The notes under the pieces were generated by a model. The model saw nothing but the letters and a program-made list of their open reading frames with translations. It made no database searches and was not told the origin of the DNA. Shown here one piece after another: positions 7,327 through 16,158 of a stretch of DNA of 18,440 nucleotides (position 1 is its first letter; each line of letters begins with the position of its first letter). The position numbers and the translations under genes were made by a program. Origin of the DNA: Bacteroidales bacterium (GTDB lineage Bacteria > Bacteroidota > Bacteroidia > Bacteroidales > Dysgonomonadaceae); contig JAAZLV010000034.1 of the NCBI GenBank assembly GCA_012799155.1, positions 1 through 18,440 of the forward strand. Direction: 5' to 3'.

Positions 7327-7354
7327 GGAAGCAGGAAAAACCGCTTCCTTTTTT
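7327..7354 (+). terminator. Leader hairpin with T run upstream of rimP, possible attenuator
   Basis: GGAAGC (7327-7332) pairs with GCTTCC (7343-7348); inside, GG (7334-7335) pairs with CC (7341-7342) around AAAAA with one bulged A. Six T residues follow directly (7349-7354). This has the form of an intrinsic terminator, placed between the promoter and the first gene of the operon, only 13-16 nt before the start codon. Confidence 0.5.
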
Positions 7355-7370
7355 GTTCTTGTACGTTATG

Positions 7371-7838
7371 ATGATCGACAAAAACATGCTTATCTCCCTC
7401 ACGGAAGAGTATCTGAAAGATACGACCTACTACCTGGTAGATCTCATCCTGGGTAATGATAACAGCATCATCGTGGAGATTGACAACGATGAGGGTGTGG
7501 ACATAGATCAGTGCGTTGCGTTGAGCCGTCACATTGAGGTACAACTTGACCGTGACAGCGAGGATTTTGAGTTGACAGTCACCTCGGCCGGACTCACATC
7601 ACCTTTCAAGACAATACGTCAGTACCGCAAGTATGAAGGCAAGGAGGTGGAGGTGCTCACTCGTACAGGCGTCAAGCACAATGGAATCCTGCGTTCGTCT
7701 GACAATGAGGGTTTCATCCTGACAATCACACGCAAGGTAAAGCCGGAAGGGGCAAAACGCAAACAGGAAGTAGATGAGGATATCCGCTTCAAATACGATG
7801 ATGTGAAATATACTAAATATCTTATACGATTCAAATAA
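7371..7838 (+). CDS. rimP: Ribosome maturation factor RimP
   Basis: The 155-residue product fits the RimP family, which helps assemble the 30S ribosomal subunit. The N-terminal domain contains VEIDNDEGVDIDQCVALSRHIE (in outline: EIDNDEGV, then CVALSRHIE), followed by DFELTVTSAGLTSPF, the conserved hinge; the C-terminal SH3-like domain begins at about 90 with YEGKEVEVLT and ends in KYTKYLIRF. I chose the ATG at 7371 (MIDKNMLIS), though ATG at 7368 is adjacent; the frame extends to a TTG at 7353, but that lies in the leader hairpin T run and is unlikely. nusA follows after 3 nt. The rimP-nusA-infB order is conserved in many bacteria and supports the call. Confidence 0.93.
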   Translation: MIDKNMLISLTEEYLKDTTYYLVDLILGNDNSIIVEIDNDEGVDIDQCVALSRHIEVQLDRDSEDFELTVTSAGLTSPFKTIRQYRKYEGKEVEVLTRTGVKHNGILRSSDNEGFILTITRKVKPEGAKRKQEVDEDIRFKYDDVKYTKYLIRFK

Positions 7839-7841
7839 TAT

Positions 7842-9230
7842 ATGGGCAAGAAGAAAGAAACCATCAGTCTCATAGATACTTTTTCCGAATTCAACGAACT
7901 GAAGAATATCGACAAGGCAACACTGATCAGTGTGCTGGAAGAGTCGTTCCGCAACGTCATCTCAAAGGCGAACGGTACAGACGAGAATTACGATATCATC
8001 ATCAATCCCGACAAGGGAGACCTGGAGATCTGGCGCAACCGCACCATTGTTGAAGATGACGAACTGGAGGATCCCAACCTGGAAATCACGCTCAGCGAAG
8101 CACAGAAGATCGACGAGGATTTTGAGGTGGGAGAAGAGGTGACTGATGAGGTTTCGTTAGAGCATTTTGGACGACGCACAATCCTTAACCTGCGACAAAC
8201 ACTGGCATCTAAGATCCTGGAGCTGGAGAAGGACAACCTCTACAACAAATACAAGGAGAAGGTTGGCGAGATTGTTTCGGGTGAAGTCTATCAGATCTGG
8301 AAGAAAGAACTGTTATTGCTTGATGATGAGCACAATGAACTGATCCTGCCCAAAACCGAACAGATACCAAGCGACTTCTTCCGCAAAGGAGAGCATGCCC
8401 GCGCTGTGGTAGCCCGTGTTGAAAACAAGAACAACAATCCCAGAATCATCCTCTCACGCACCTCTCCGGTATTTCTGGAACGGCTCTTCGAGCAGGAGAT
8501 ACCTGAGATTGCCGATGGACTGATAACTATCAAGGGTATTGCACGTATCCCGGGTGAACGTGCCAAGGTGGCAGTGGAAGCCTATGATGACCGCATCGAC
8601 CCGGTAGGTGCCTGTGTGGGGATGAAGGGTTTCCGTATCCATGGTATTGTACGTGAACTGCGCAACGAGAACATAGACGTAATCAACTTCACAAATAACA
8701 CTACACTCTTTATCCAAAGAGCACTGAGTCCCGCACGCATCAACTCCATCACTCTCAAGGAAGAGGAAAGGCGCGCAGAGGTATTCCTCAATCCTGAGGA
8801 AGTGTCACTGGCCATCGGCAAAGGTGGAGCCAACATCAAGCTGGCCTCGATGCTTACAGGTTACAACATTGAAGTGTTCCGTGACATCGATGAGGTGGAC
8901 GAAGAAGACATCTACCTGGATGAATTCCGCGACGAAATCGATGGTTGGGTAATTGACCAGTTGAAGAAAATAGGTTGCTCCACTGCCAAGAACGTACTGG
9001 CAACCAGTCGTGAGCGATTGATTCGCGAAGCAGACCTGGAGGAGGACACCGTAGATGAGGTGTTGGCAATCCTTCGTTTTGAATTTGAAGAGGAAGAGAC
9101 GGAAGAGGAAGTTGGCAGTGACTCTGAAAACAGCAGCGAAATTTCCATTGAGGAGATTGATGCTGATCTAAACTCCGACGAGGAGGATACAGAGAGCGAG
9201 CAAGCCGAAAAGTCTGATGAGGAGGTGTAA
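7842..9230 (+). CDS. nusA: Transcription termination/antitermination factor NusA
   Basis: The 462-residue product binds RNA polymerase and nascent RNA to modulate pausing, termination and antitermination. Domains in order: N-terminal polymerase-binding domain about 1-130 (helical, acidic), S1 domain about 137-205 (GEIVSGEVYQIWKKEL), KH1 about 230-300 with GMKG at 260-263, KH2 about 305-350 with GKGG at 326-329, and a helix-hairpin-helix region about 365-412. The last 47 residues are a strongly acidic Glu/Ser/Asp tail with no fold visible. An acidic C-terminal extension in place of the paired acidic repeats of E. coli NusA is plausible for this phylum. It starts 3 nt after rimP. NusA is known to autoregulate in other bacteria, which makes the leader hairpin upstream of rimP worth noting. 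Confidence 0.95.
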   Translation: MGKKKETISLIDTFSEFNELKNIDKATLISVLEESFRNVISKANGTDENYDIIINPDKGDLEIWRNRTIVEDDELEDPNLEITLSEAQKIDEDFEVGEEVTDEVSLEHFGRRTILNLRQTLASKILELEKDNLYNKYKEKVGEIVSGEVYQIWKKELLLLDDEHNELILPKTEQIPSDFFRKGEHARAVVARVENKNNNPRIILSRTSPVFLERLFEQEIPEIADGLITIKGIARIPGERAKVAVEAYDDRIDPVGACVGMKGFRIHGIVRELRNENIDVINFTNNTTLFIQRALSPARINSITLKEEERRAEVFLNPEEVSLAIGKGGANIKLASMLTGYNIEVFRDIDEVDEEDIYLDEFRDEIDGWVIDQLKKIGCSTAKNVLATSRERLIREADLEEDTVDEVLAILRFEFEEEETEEEVGSDSENSSEISIEEIDADLNSDEEDTESEQAEKSDEEV

Positions 9231-9317
9231 CAATCCTCATAGCAAGGCTGCTTAAAGAGCCTGACAACCCATACTGTTCACAGATAAAATAACCAGAGAA
9301 AGGGATAGAAGATATAT

Positions 9318-12300
9318 ATGCCTATTAGATTAATAAAAGTATCGAAGAATTTGAATGTAGGAATCAACACGTTGGTTGAATTCCTGCATAAGAAAGGTAT
9401 TGAAGTAGAAGCAAATCCTAACGCAAAAATTGAGGATGAACAGTACGATATACTGATCGCCGAATTCGGTAAAGATAAGAATATTCGCCGGGAGGCGACC
9501 GAGACACGTGAGAAGATGCACCGCCGTGAAGAGAAGAGGGAGACCGTAGCCATTGAAGGTTATGAGTTACCTGAAGTGGAGGCTCCCAGAAAGAAAGCGG
9601 AGAAAGAGGTAATTGAAACCGAAATACCCAAAGAGATGAAACCCCACTTCAACGTCGTGGGAAGCATCGACCTCGACAACTTGGGTAAGAAGAAAAGCGA
9701 ACCAAAACAGGAAGAATCGCAGCCGGCTGTTGAAGAATCGGTGGAAAAGCAAAGTGAGAAGAAAGAAGTTCTTCCCATAGAAGAGAAGATTCAATCGGAG
9801 CCCCCCACAACAGAACCCAAAGAGCATGACGCCGACCTGAAAAAGGAGAAAGAACCTGTCACTCCTCCCGAAGTTGTTGAAACACCTGCAGCAACCACTA
9901 CTGCTGAGGTGAACGCCTCACAAGCAGAAGCAACTCCTCCCCCTGTAACTGAAACAGTGGTGGAGCATGAATTGCCGGTTGAGGCACCTGTGGAAAAGCA
10001 GTCAAGCAAACCTGCTGATAAAATGAAGGAGGCTGAGCCAGAATCGTCACCTGCCATAGCAGCAGAGAAAGTTGAAACAGTAAAGGAAGCAGAGACTGCT
10101 GAATCTGTAGAGACTGCTGAGACTGCTGAGGTAACAGGGAAAGCAGTGACCGCAGAGACAACTGACACAGAGAACGGAGACAATCTGTTCCGTCTTCATA
10201 AGAACAAGCTGGAATCGAACATCGTGGTAAAGGGATCAATCGATCTTGACTCCATAAACGACCGTACACGCCCGCAACGCAAATCTCGTGCTCAACGGAA
10301 GAAAGAGCGTCTGGATCGTGAGCAGAAAGTCATTGACAGCAAGAAGCTGAAAGATGAGAAGGTTAAACTGCTGAAGAAAGAGGCAATTGATGAAAAGAAA
10401 AAACCGGTTGTAAGCGAAAGCGAAGAGGATTTAAAGAAGAAAAAACGAACGAGAATCCGTACCGCAAAAGTTAACATCGAGAAACCAGGCAACTTTGGAC
10501 AGCCTTCCCGTGGCGACAGGAAGCCTTCGCTTCGTAAACCTATCAAGGCTGAGGTGAGTGACGAGGATGTTCAGAAACAAATTAAAGAGACGCTGGCACG
10601 ACTCACCGAGAAAAGAGGCAAGAAGGGCGGAGCCAAGTATCGTCGCGAGAAGAGAGAAGCAAGTGCTCACAGGCAACAGGAGGAGTTGATGCAACAGGAA
10701 AGGCAGAGCCGTGTGCTTCAGCTGACCGAATTTGTAACAGCCAACGACCTGGCCAACATGATGAATGTACCGGTCACCAATGTTATTTCCACATGTATGA
10801 GCTTGGGAGTAATGGTGGCCATCAACCAGCGACTCGATGCGGAAACGATCAACATCGTGGCAGAGGAGTATGGTTTCAAGACACAGTTCGTAAGTGCTGA
10901 TGTGATCGAGGCTATCGCCGAAGAAGAAGATGCAGCCGAGGACTTGGTATCACGTCCTCCAATTGTAACCGTGATGGGCCATGTGGACCATGGTAAGACA
11001 TCACTGTTGGACAGCATCCGAAACACAAACGTGATTGCCGGTGAAGCGGGTGGTATCACACAGCACATCGGAGCATACAACGTACAGCTGGAGGATGGTC
11101 GTAAGATCACCTTCCTCGACACTCCGGGTCACGAAGCGTTCACCGCCATGCGTGCACGCGGTGCCAAGGCTACCGACGTTGCCATCATTATCGTGGCTGC
11201 AGACGACAATGTGATGCCTCAGACAGTTGAAGCAATCAACCATGCTGGAGCTGCTGGCGTACCAATCGTTTTTGCAATCAATAAGATTGACAAGCCAGGT
11301 GCCAATCCTGAAAAGATCAAGGAACGTCTGGCTGAAATGAACTATCTGGTGGAAGACTGGGGCGGTAAGTACCAGTCGCAGGACATCTCCGCCAAGAATG
11401 GCATCGGCATACAGGAACTGCTGGAAAAGGTGCTGCTCGAAGCCGATCTGCTTGAGTTGAAAGCCAATCCCGGCAAACGTGCCTCCGGCTCCATCATTGA
11501 ATCTGAACTTGATAAGGGTCGTGGCTATGTCTCCACCGTACTGGTAGAGAACGGCACCCTGCACCAGGGAGATATCGTGTTGGCAGGTGCCTACTACGGA
11601 CGTGTAAAGGCTATGTTCAATGAGCGCAACCAGCGAATTGAAAAGGCAGCACCAGCTGAGCCTGCTTTGATTCTCGGACTGAACGGTGCACCCCAGGCGG
11701 GTGACACCTTCAACGTGATGGAGACTGAACAGGAAGCACGATCCGTTGCCAACCGCCGCGAGCAACTACAACGCGAACAGTCGCTCCGCACACAGAAGAT
11801 GCTTACCCTCGACGACATCGGTCGCCGCATTGCCATAGGCAACTTCCAACAACTGAACATCATCGTCAAGGGCGACGTGGACGGATCGGTAGAAGCACTC
11901 TCCGACTCGCTGATACGACTCTCTACTGAAGAGATACAGGTCAACGTGATCCACAAAGCTGTAGGCCAGATTTCAGAGTCTGATGTCACGCTGGCAGCCG
12001 CCTCCGATGCAATCATCATCGGCTTCCAGGTACGTCCTTCACTGGGTGCTCGCAAAGAGGCAGAGAAAGAGGGTGTAGACATCCGTCTATACTCCATCAT
12101 CTATGCAGCTATCGAAGAGGTAACGGCAGCCATGGAAGGTATGCTTGCTCCGGAAGTGAAAGAGGAAATCATCGGAAACGTTGAGGTGCTTGATGTCTTC
12201 AAGATCTCGAAGGTGGGTACTGTTGCCGGTAGCATGGTACGTGACGGTAAGATCAAACGGTCGAGCCGTATACGTCTGATCCGTGACGGTATCGTAATCT

Positions 12301-12458
12301 TCACCGGCGAGCTCGACTCACTGAAGCGCTTCAAGGAGGATGCACGTGAAGTGAGCTCGGGTTATGAATGCGGTATCACTATCCGCAACTTCAACGATAT
12401 CAAGGTGGGAGACACCATTGAAGCGTTTGAAGAGACAGAAGAGAAAAGAACATTGTAA
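9318..12458 (+). CDS. infB: Translation initiation factor IF-2
   Basis: The 1046-residue GTPase delivers initiator tRNA to the 30S subunit. Residues 1-50 are the N-terminal IF2N-like domain ([21 protein letters not shown]). Residues about 60-450 are a long, charged Glu/Lys/Ala/Pro-rich linker containing the motif GSIDLD twice (115-120 and 306-311). A second IF2N domain lies at about 468-530. The G domain has GHVDHGKT at 554-561, [10 protein letters not shown] for G2, DTPGH at 601-605, NKID at 655-658, and SAKNG for G5; domains II, III and the tRNA-binding C-domain follow to the end. The length is typical for Bacteroidota, longer than E. coli IF-2 (890). It lies 87 nt after nusA with no terminator between, so it belongs to the same operon. 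Confidence 0.96.
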   Translation: MPIRLIKVSKNLNVGINTLVEFLHKKGIEVEANPNAKIEDEQYDILIAEFGKDKNIRREATETREKMHRREEKRETVAIEGYELPEVEAPRKKAEKEVIETEIPKEMKPHFNVVGSIDLDNLGKKKSEPKQEESQPAVEESVEKQSEKKEVLPIEEKIQSEPPTTEPKEHDADLKKEKEPVTPPEVVETPAATTTAEVNASQAEATPPPVTETVVEHELPVEAPVEKQSSKPADKMKEAEPESSPAIAAEKVETVKEAETAESVETAETAEVTGKAVTAETTDTENGDNLFRLHKNKLESNIVVKGSIDLDSINDRTRPQRKSRAQRKKERLDREQKVIDSKKLKDEKVKLLKKEAIDEKKKPVVSESEEDLKKKKRTRIRTAKVNIEKPGNFGQPSRGDRKPSLRKPIKAEVSDEDVQKQIKETLARLTEKRGKKGGAKYRREKREASAHRQQEELMQQERQSRVLQLTEFVTANDLANMMNVPVTNVISTCMSLGVMVAINQRLDAETINIVAEEYGFKTQFVSADVIEAIAEEEDAAEDLVSRPPIVTVMGHVDHGKTSLLDSIRNTNVIAGEAGGITQHIGAYNVQLEDGRKITFLDTPGHEAFTAMRARGAKATDVAIIIVAADDNVMPQTVEAINHAGAAGVPIVFAINKIDKPGANPEKIKERLAEMNYLVEDWGGKYQSQDISAKNGIGIQELLEKVLLEADLLELKANPGKRASGSIIESELDKGRGYVSTVLVENGTLHQGDIVLAGAYYGRVKAMFNERNQRIEKAAPAEPALILGLNGAPQAGDTFNVMETEQEARSVANRREQLQREQSLRTQKMLTLDDIGRRIAIGNFQQLNIIVKGDVDGSVEALSDSLIRLSTEEIQVNVIHKAVGQISESDVTLAAASDAIIIGFQVRPSLGARKEAEKEGVDIRLYSIIYAAIEEVTAAMEGMLAPEVKEEIIGNVEVLDVFKISKVGTVAGSMVRDGKIKRSSRIRLIRDGIVIFTGELDSLKRFKEDAREVSSGYECGITIRNFNDIKVGDTIEAFEETEEKRTL

Positions 12459-12567
12459 GAAAGTCCCTTTACAATTTGCAGGACTCTTTCACACCAGTGA
12501 AAAGCCTGGGGGCAGAAGTGTATAACCAGTTGACATTGTTATTTTAATTCCTACCCTGAAAGCGACT

Positions 12568-12593
12568 GCATCTGTCCGATATCGGGCAGATGC
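12568..12593. repeat. Near-perfect palindrome between infB and ompH
   Basis: The arms 12568-12578 and 12583-12593 pair over 11 positions (one T-G wobble) around an ATAT loop. No T run follows on either strand, so it does not look like a standard terminator. It may be an RNA-processing or mRNA-stabilising hairpin, or a protein-binding site in front of ompH. Confidence 0.6.
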
Positions 12594-12624
12594 GGCCGCA
12601 ACACACAGGGAGGGATAAAAAAGG

Positions 12625-13149
12625 ATGATTATGACAAAGAGAATTATTTTCACACTTGCAGCATATCTGATGCTGGCTACCACCGCTTCTTTTGCACAAC
12701 AAATGGTGAGTGTGGCCCATGTGAACAGCGAGGAGCTGCTGGAAGCTTTTCCCGAAAAGCAACTAGCTGTTGAGCAATTGGTCACTTTAAACGACAATTA
12801 CAAGAAAGAACTGGAGTTGATGCAGAGTGAATACAACAAGAAATATTCCGACTACATCACCTACCAGGCATCACTAGCTGAGAACATCAAGCTGCGCAGG
12901 ATGCAGGAATTGACAGCACTGGAAAATAGAATACAACAGTTTACGGAACTTGCTCAACAGGATATTGAGCACCAGGAACAGGAACTGTTGGATCCGCTCC
13001 GAAAGAAGATTCGCGAAGCAATACATGCAGTGGGTCTCGAACACCGCTTCACGGTGATATACGACCTGGCCGATGAGGGAATAGCCTTTCTTTCACCCGA
13101 TGCTGTGGATGCCAATCCCCTTGTAAGAAAGAAACTGGGGATAAACTAA
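12625..13149 (+). CDS. OmpH/Skp-family periplasmic chaperone
   Basis: The product is 172-174 residues (ATG at 12625 or 12631; the second gives the cleaner signal peptide). Residues 1-22 after MTKRI form a hydrophobic signal sequence ending in ASFA before QQM, a likely signal peptidase I site. The mature protein opens with the family block VSVAHVNSEELLEAFPE, then a long coiled coil about 50-125 rich in Glu, Gln and Lys (the tentacle helices of Skp), and closes with FTVIYDLADEGIAFL. Skp-type proteins hold unfolded outer-membrane proteins in the periplasm on their way to the BAM complex. It lies upstream of murI by about 20 nt. The 166-nt gap after infB contains a palindrome, and I could not identify a convincing promoter there. 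Confidence 0.88.
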   Translation: MIMTKRIIFTLAAYLMLATTASFAQQMVSVAHVNSEELLEAFPEKQLAVEQLVTLNDNYKKELELMQSEYNKKYSDYITYQASLAENIKLRRMQELTALENRIQQFTELAQQDIEHQEQELLDPLRKKIREAIHAVGLEHRFTVIYDLADEGIAFLSPDAVDANPLVRKKLGIN

Positions 13150-13170
13150 TATTTTCATGAGTGAATCGTG

Positions 13171-14010
13171 ATGTTACCAACGGTGGCCGGTCCCATCGGC
13201 ATATTTGACTCGGGGTACGGCGGACTTACGGTTCTGTCGGCAATCAAATCGCTGTTACCACAATATGACTACCTCTACCTGGGGGACAACGCCCGGGCAC
13301 CATACGGCAGTCGTTCCTTCGACACTGTTTACCAATTCACACGGGAAGCGGTTGAGTGGCTGTTCAGCAGTGGCTGCCACCTGGTGATCCTTGCCTGCAA
13401 CACTGCATCGGCAAAAGCATTGCGCACCATTCAGCAACGTGATCTTCCAACCATTGATCCAGAGCGAAGAGTACTGGGAGTAATTCGCCCCACAACTGAG
13501 CGGGTGGCTGAACTGACCAACAGTGGTCATATCGGCGTACTCGGCACTGAAGGCACCATCCAGTCACGTTCATACGAGATTGAAATCTATAAGTTACATC
13601 CGCAACTCACCATCTCTGGCGAAGCCTGTCCGATGTGGGTGCCATTGGTGGAGAATAGAGAATACGACAAGCCTGGAGCCGACTATTTCGTGCGGCAGCA
13701 TCTGGAACAGCTGATGGCGAAAGATCCACAGATCGACACCATCATCCTTGGTTGTACCCATTATCCGCTGTTGCTTGATAAGATAAGGCAACACCTTCCT
13801 GCCGACACCAATGTGATCACACAGGGCAGCTATGTGGCTGAAAGCCTCAAAGATTATCTTTCACGTCACCAGGAGATGGATGCAAAATGCACAAAAGGCG
13901 GCACGGTACACTATTATACCACCGACGCTTCCGACAAATTTAACCAACTGGCATCGATCTTTCTGCGTGAGAAGGTTGATGCCCGGCAAATCAAACTGGA
14001 AAAGCTATGA
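13171..14010 (+). CDS. murI: Glutamate racemase
   Basis: The 279-residue enzyme converts L-Glu to D-Glu for the peptidoglycan stem peptide, in the cytoplasm and without cofactor. FDSGYGG at about 12-18 holds the conserved Asp and Ser; the two catalytic cysteines are in ACNTAS (Cys76) and GCTHYP (Cys195). YLGDNARAPYG at about 36-46 is also typical. I chose ATG at 13171; an in-frame GTG lies directly before it at 13168. A four-codon frame (13157-13171) ends in TGATG so that its stop overlaps this start, which may couple translation to the ribosome arriving from ompH or be chance. The stop overlaps the cvpA start (ATGA at 14007-14010). Confidence 0.95.
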   Translation: MLPTVAGPIGIFDSGYGGLTVLSAIKSLLPQYDYLYLGDNARAPYGSRSFDTVYQFTREAVEWLFSSGCHLVILACNTASAKALRTIQQRDLPTIDPERRVLGVIRPTTERVAELTNSGHIGVLGTEGTIQSRSYEIEIYKLHPQLTISGEACPMWVPLVENREYDKPGADYFVRQHLEQLMAKDPQIDTIILGCTHYPLLLDKIRQHLPADTNVITQGSYVAESLKDYLSRHQEMDAKCTKGGTVHYYTTDASDKFNQLASIFLREKVDARQIKLEKL

Positions 14011-14621
14011 CAAACTGGTTCGATCTTACAGTCGGCATTCTGCTGCTCCTTGCAGTGATCAACGGCTACCGCAAAGGTCTGATCATGCAGCTGGTGGGAC
14101 TCGCCATCCTGGTGTTATCTGCCATTTTTGGCGGCAGAGTGGCGGAAATGATCCTTCCACATCTCACAGGATGGATCAACCTTTCACCCGAAGCAGCACG
14201 CGTACTCTCCTTTCTCCTTGCTTTTGCCGCCATTGCAATCGCACTCACTCTTGTGGGCAAACTCATTCAAAGATTTTTCGATCTGGTACTGCTCAGTTTT
14301 CTGAACCGTCTAATAGGCGCTGTAATTGCTGCAGGTACCATGATGCTTTTCCTGAGCATACTGCTCAACCTCCTCTTGTTACTCGACCGCAATGAGACAG
14401 TAATCAGCCCCCAGATCAAAGAGGAGTCCTTCTTCTATTCGCGGGTAGAGGCAGTGGTGCCGGCTATTGTTCCCCATCTGAACAGCCGCTTATGGGATGA
14501 GTATGTCCCAAAAAGTTATCGAGAAGAGATGGAAAAGAAATCAGACAGCCTTTACCAATCTTTACCTGAGGGACAAACTGTTGATTCAAGCTATCAAAAA
14601 CGTTATTTTGATGTAAATTAG
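14007..14621 (+). CDS. cvpA: CvpA family inner-membrane protein
   Basis: The 204-residue product has four predicted membrane helices at about 5-22, 28-48, 66-90 and 100-126, followed by a soluble C-terminal tail of about 75 residues. The opening, FDLTVGILLLLAVINGYRKG (in outline: NGYRKGLI), is the hallmark of the CvpA family. In E. coli CvpA is linked to colicin V export and envelope stress tolerance; its molecular role is still unsettled. The ATG overlaps the murI stop by 4 nt (ATGA), and psd follows within 5 nt, so it is translated from the same message. Confidence 0.88.
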   Translation: MTNWFDLTVGILLLLAVINGYRKGLIMQLVGLAILVLSAIFGGRVAEMILPHLTGWINLSPEAARVLSFLLAFAAIAIALTLVGKLIQRFFDLVLLSFLNRLIGAVIAAGTMMLFLSILLNLLLLLDRNETVISPQIKEESFFYSRVEAVVPAIVPHLNSRLWDEYVPKSYREEMEKKSDSLYQSLPEGQTVDSSYQKRYFDVN

Positions 14622-14626
14622 GAGTG

Positions 14627-15304
14627 ATGAAATTTGAAATCCACAAGGAGGGCAAGGCACCTCTGATACGTATCCTTGTCGTGTTGATTCTGATCAACAC
14701 CGCTTCTTTCCTGCTATTTCCCGACACAATTTTCACCGTGTTGCTCTTGGGTGTCTCAATTGCTTTCTTCGCCACAGCGCTCAACTTCTACAAACAGCCT
14801 GAACGAACCTACAAGGGCGACCTGCACGGATTGGTCAACGCACCCACCGATGGCCGCATCGTGGTAATTGAAAAGGTATTTGAGAAAGAGTTCTTTCAGG
14901 AGGAACGCATTCAGATTTCCATCTTCATGTCGCTCTTCAATGCCCACTCCAACTGGGTTCCCGTATCAGGAAAAATCACGCACTACTCGCATGTGGATGG
15001 CAACTTTTACAGAGCCTATCTACCCAAGTCGAGTCACGAAAACGAACGTTCCAACATTGTGATCGAGACTCCCGAACATGGTACCATCCTCACCAAACAG
15101 ATTGCAGGAGCCCTGGCACGCCGCATCGTCACTTATGTGAAAGAGGGAGAAGAACTGCACATTGGTTCACCGCTTGGCTTCATTAAACTCGGTTCACGCA
15201 TGGACATCTTCTTGCCACTGGATAGCGAAATACTGGTCTCCATGGGTGAGGAGGTAAGGGCCAACATCACCTTCCTGGCCAGACTGAACAAACAGAATAA
15301 ATAA
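14627..15304 (+). CDS. psd: Phosphatidylserine decarboxylase proenzyme
   Basis: The 225-residue product is the short, archaeal/Gram-positive-like form (Psd-A type) of the enzyme that converts phosphatidylserine to phosphatidylethanolamine. Two hydrophobic segments at about 13-30 and 36-52 anchor it to the inner membrane. APTDGRI at about 72-78 is the conserved Asp-containing block, SLFNAHSNW at about 103 contains a conserved His, and LGSR at 188-191 is the self-cleavage site: Ser190 should become the pyruvoyl group of the alpha chain. I chose ATG at 14627; an in-frame GTG directly precedes it at 14624. A GGAG at 14621-14624 is too close to act as a normal ribosome-binding site. The gene lies 5 nt after cvpA and 6 nt before pssA. 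Confidence 0.93.
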   Translation: MKFEIHKEGKAPLIRILVVLILINTASFLLFPDTIFTVLLLGVSIAFFATALNFYKQPERTYKGDLHGLVNAPTDGRIVVIEKVFEKEFFQEERIQISIFMSLFNAHSNWVPVSGKITHYSHVDGNFYRAYLPKSSHENERSNIVIETPEHGTILTKQIAGALARRIVTYVKEGEELHIGSPLGFIKLGSRMDIFLPLDSEILVSMGEEVRANITFLARLNKQNK

Positions 15305-15310
15305 TTTGAT

Positions 15311-16024
15311 ATGAGGAAGCAGATACCCAATATCATCACACTGCTCAACCTCCTTGCCGGATGTATTGCCATCACCATGGCTTTCAGTGGAAATTTCACA
15401 GCGGTAGTCCTCTGGGTAGCGGTGGCAGCACTCTTCGACTTTCTGGACGGTATGGCGGCGCGGTTGCTAAAAGCATACTCACCAATAGGAAAGGAGCTTG
15501 ATTCATTGGCAGACGTAGTAAGCTTTGGTGTAGCACCAGCAATTGCTGTTTACGTGTTGCTGCGCGATCATCTCTCACTACCGGCAGCATTGGGTAGTTT
15601 GTCGTCATTAGTTCCATACTTTGCGTTTCTGATTCCTCTATTTTCAGCCTACCGTCTGGCGAAGTTCAACCTCGACGAGCGACAGAGCAGTTCCTTCCTC
15701 GGTCTCCCCACACCGGCAAACGCTCTTTTCTGGATCAGCTATTGCTATGGCATGGTGCAATTCTCTCCACTGGATGACAGGTTCCTATACCTGACCTATG
15801 CATTGATTCTGCTACTCTCTCTTCTGATGGTGAGCGAGTTACCCATGTTCTCACTCAAAATCAAATCGTTGCAACTTAAGGCAAACATACAACAGTTCAC
15901 CATGCTTTTGTTATCAGCGGGATTAATTGCTATTTGGGGAATCATCGGCATTGCCTGGTCTATCCTTACCTATATAGCAATATCGTTGTTCACGTCACTA
16001 ATCAAAAGGCGAACAAATAAGTAA
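15311..16024 (+). CDS. pssA: CDP-diacylglycerol--serine O-phosphatidyltransferase
   Basis: The 237-residue membrane protein shows the full CDP-alcohol phosphatidyltransferase signature D-x2-D-G-x2-A-R-x8-G-x3-D-x3-D, spanning DFLDGMAARLL to GKELDSLAD. About six hydrophobic segments follow the family pattern. The enzyme makes phosphatidylserine from CDP-diacylglycerol and serine, the substrate of the Psd encoded 6 nt upstream, so both steps to phosphatidylethanolamine are made from one message. NITLLNLLAGC near the start is typical of the PssA subfamily rather than PgsA. It is the last gene of the run that begins at ompH or murI. Confidence 0.93.
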   Translation: MRKQIPNIITLLNLLAGCIAITMAFSGNFTAVVLWVAVAALFDFLDGMAARLLKAYSPIGKELDSLADVVSFGVAPAIAVYVLLRDHLSLPAALGSLSSLVPYFAFLIPLFSAYRLAKFNLDERQSSSFLGLPTPANALFWISYCYGMVQFSPLDDRFLYLTYALILLLSLLMVSELPMFSLKIKSLQLKANIQQFTMLLLSAGLIAIWGIIGIAWSILTYIAISLFTSLIKRRTNK

Positions 16025-16120
16025 GGAATTGTCAAACGCAATCAGTAGTACATTTCTCCGGCTCCAGTATAACAAACCGTTAAATATTACAAAGCGGGAG
16101 ATGAGAACTATCGAAATTTG

Positions 16121-16128
16121 TATCTTTA
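16121..16128 (+). promoter_or_regulatory. Weak -7 box candidate for the DUF4834 gene
   Basis: TATCTTTA differs from TAnnTTTG only in its last base and lies 31 nt before the ATG. No TTTG is found 19-21 nt upstream. The box is embedded in a small palindrome, TTGTA-TCTT-TACAA (16118-16131). The rest of the 134-nt gap after pssA holds no clear terminator. Confidence 0.35.
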
Positions 16129-16158
16129 CAACTTAGAGCATTTAATCAGCATCTTTTT

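Noticed and set aside
7041..7544. 167-residue minus-strand frame over the rimP promoter and rimP 5' end
   Set aside because: It overlaps half of rimP in antisense and runs through a consensus promoter and leader hairpin; no domain is seen.
10089..10131. GAGACTGCTGA tandem units considered as a CRISPR-like or mobile repeat
   Set aside because: They are in-frame codon repeats (Glu-Thr-Ala-Glu) within the IF-2 linker with no spacers of regular length.
9791..10183. Ser/Val/Ala-rich 130-residue minus-strand frame
   Set aside because: It is the antisense of the Glu/Thr/Ala-rich IF-2 linker; the low-complexity composition explains the open frame.
11001..11765. 254-residue open frame on the minus strand inside infB
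   Set aside because: It lies wholly antisense to the conserved GTPase region of IF-2, and its translation shows no recognisable domain; it is a by-product of infB codon use.
12462..12492. Possible terminator directly after infB (GAAAGTCC pairing with GGACTCTTTC)
   Set aside because: The stem needs a 2-nt bulge and a 14-nt loop, and no T run follows, so it is too weak to call.
13832..14395. 187-residue plus-strand frame across the murI-cvpA junction
   Set aside because: It crosses two well-supported genes in another frame, and its Arg/Ser/Thr/His-rich translation has no family pattern.
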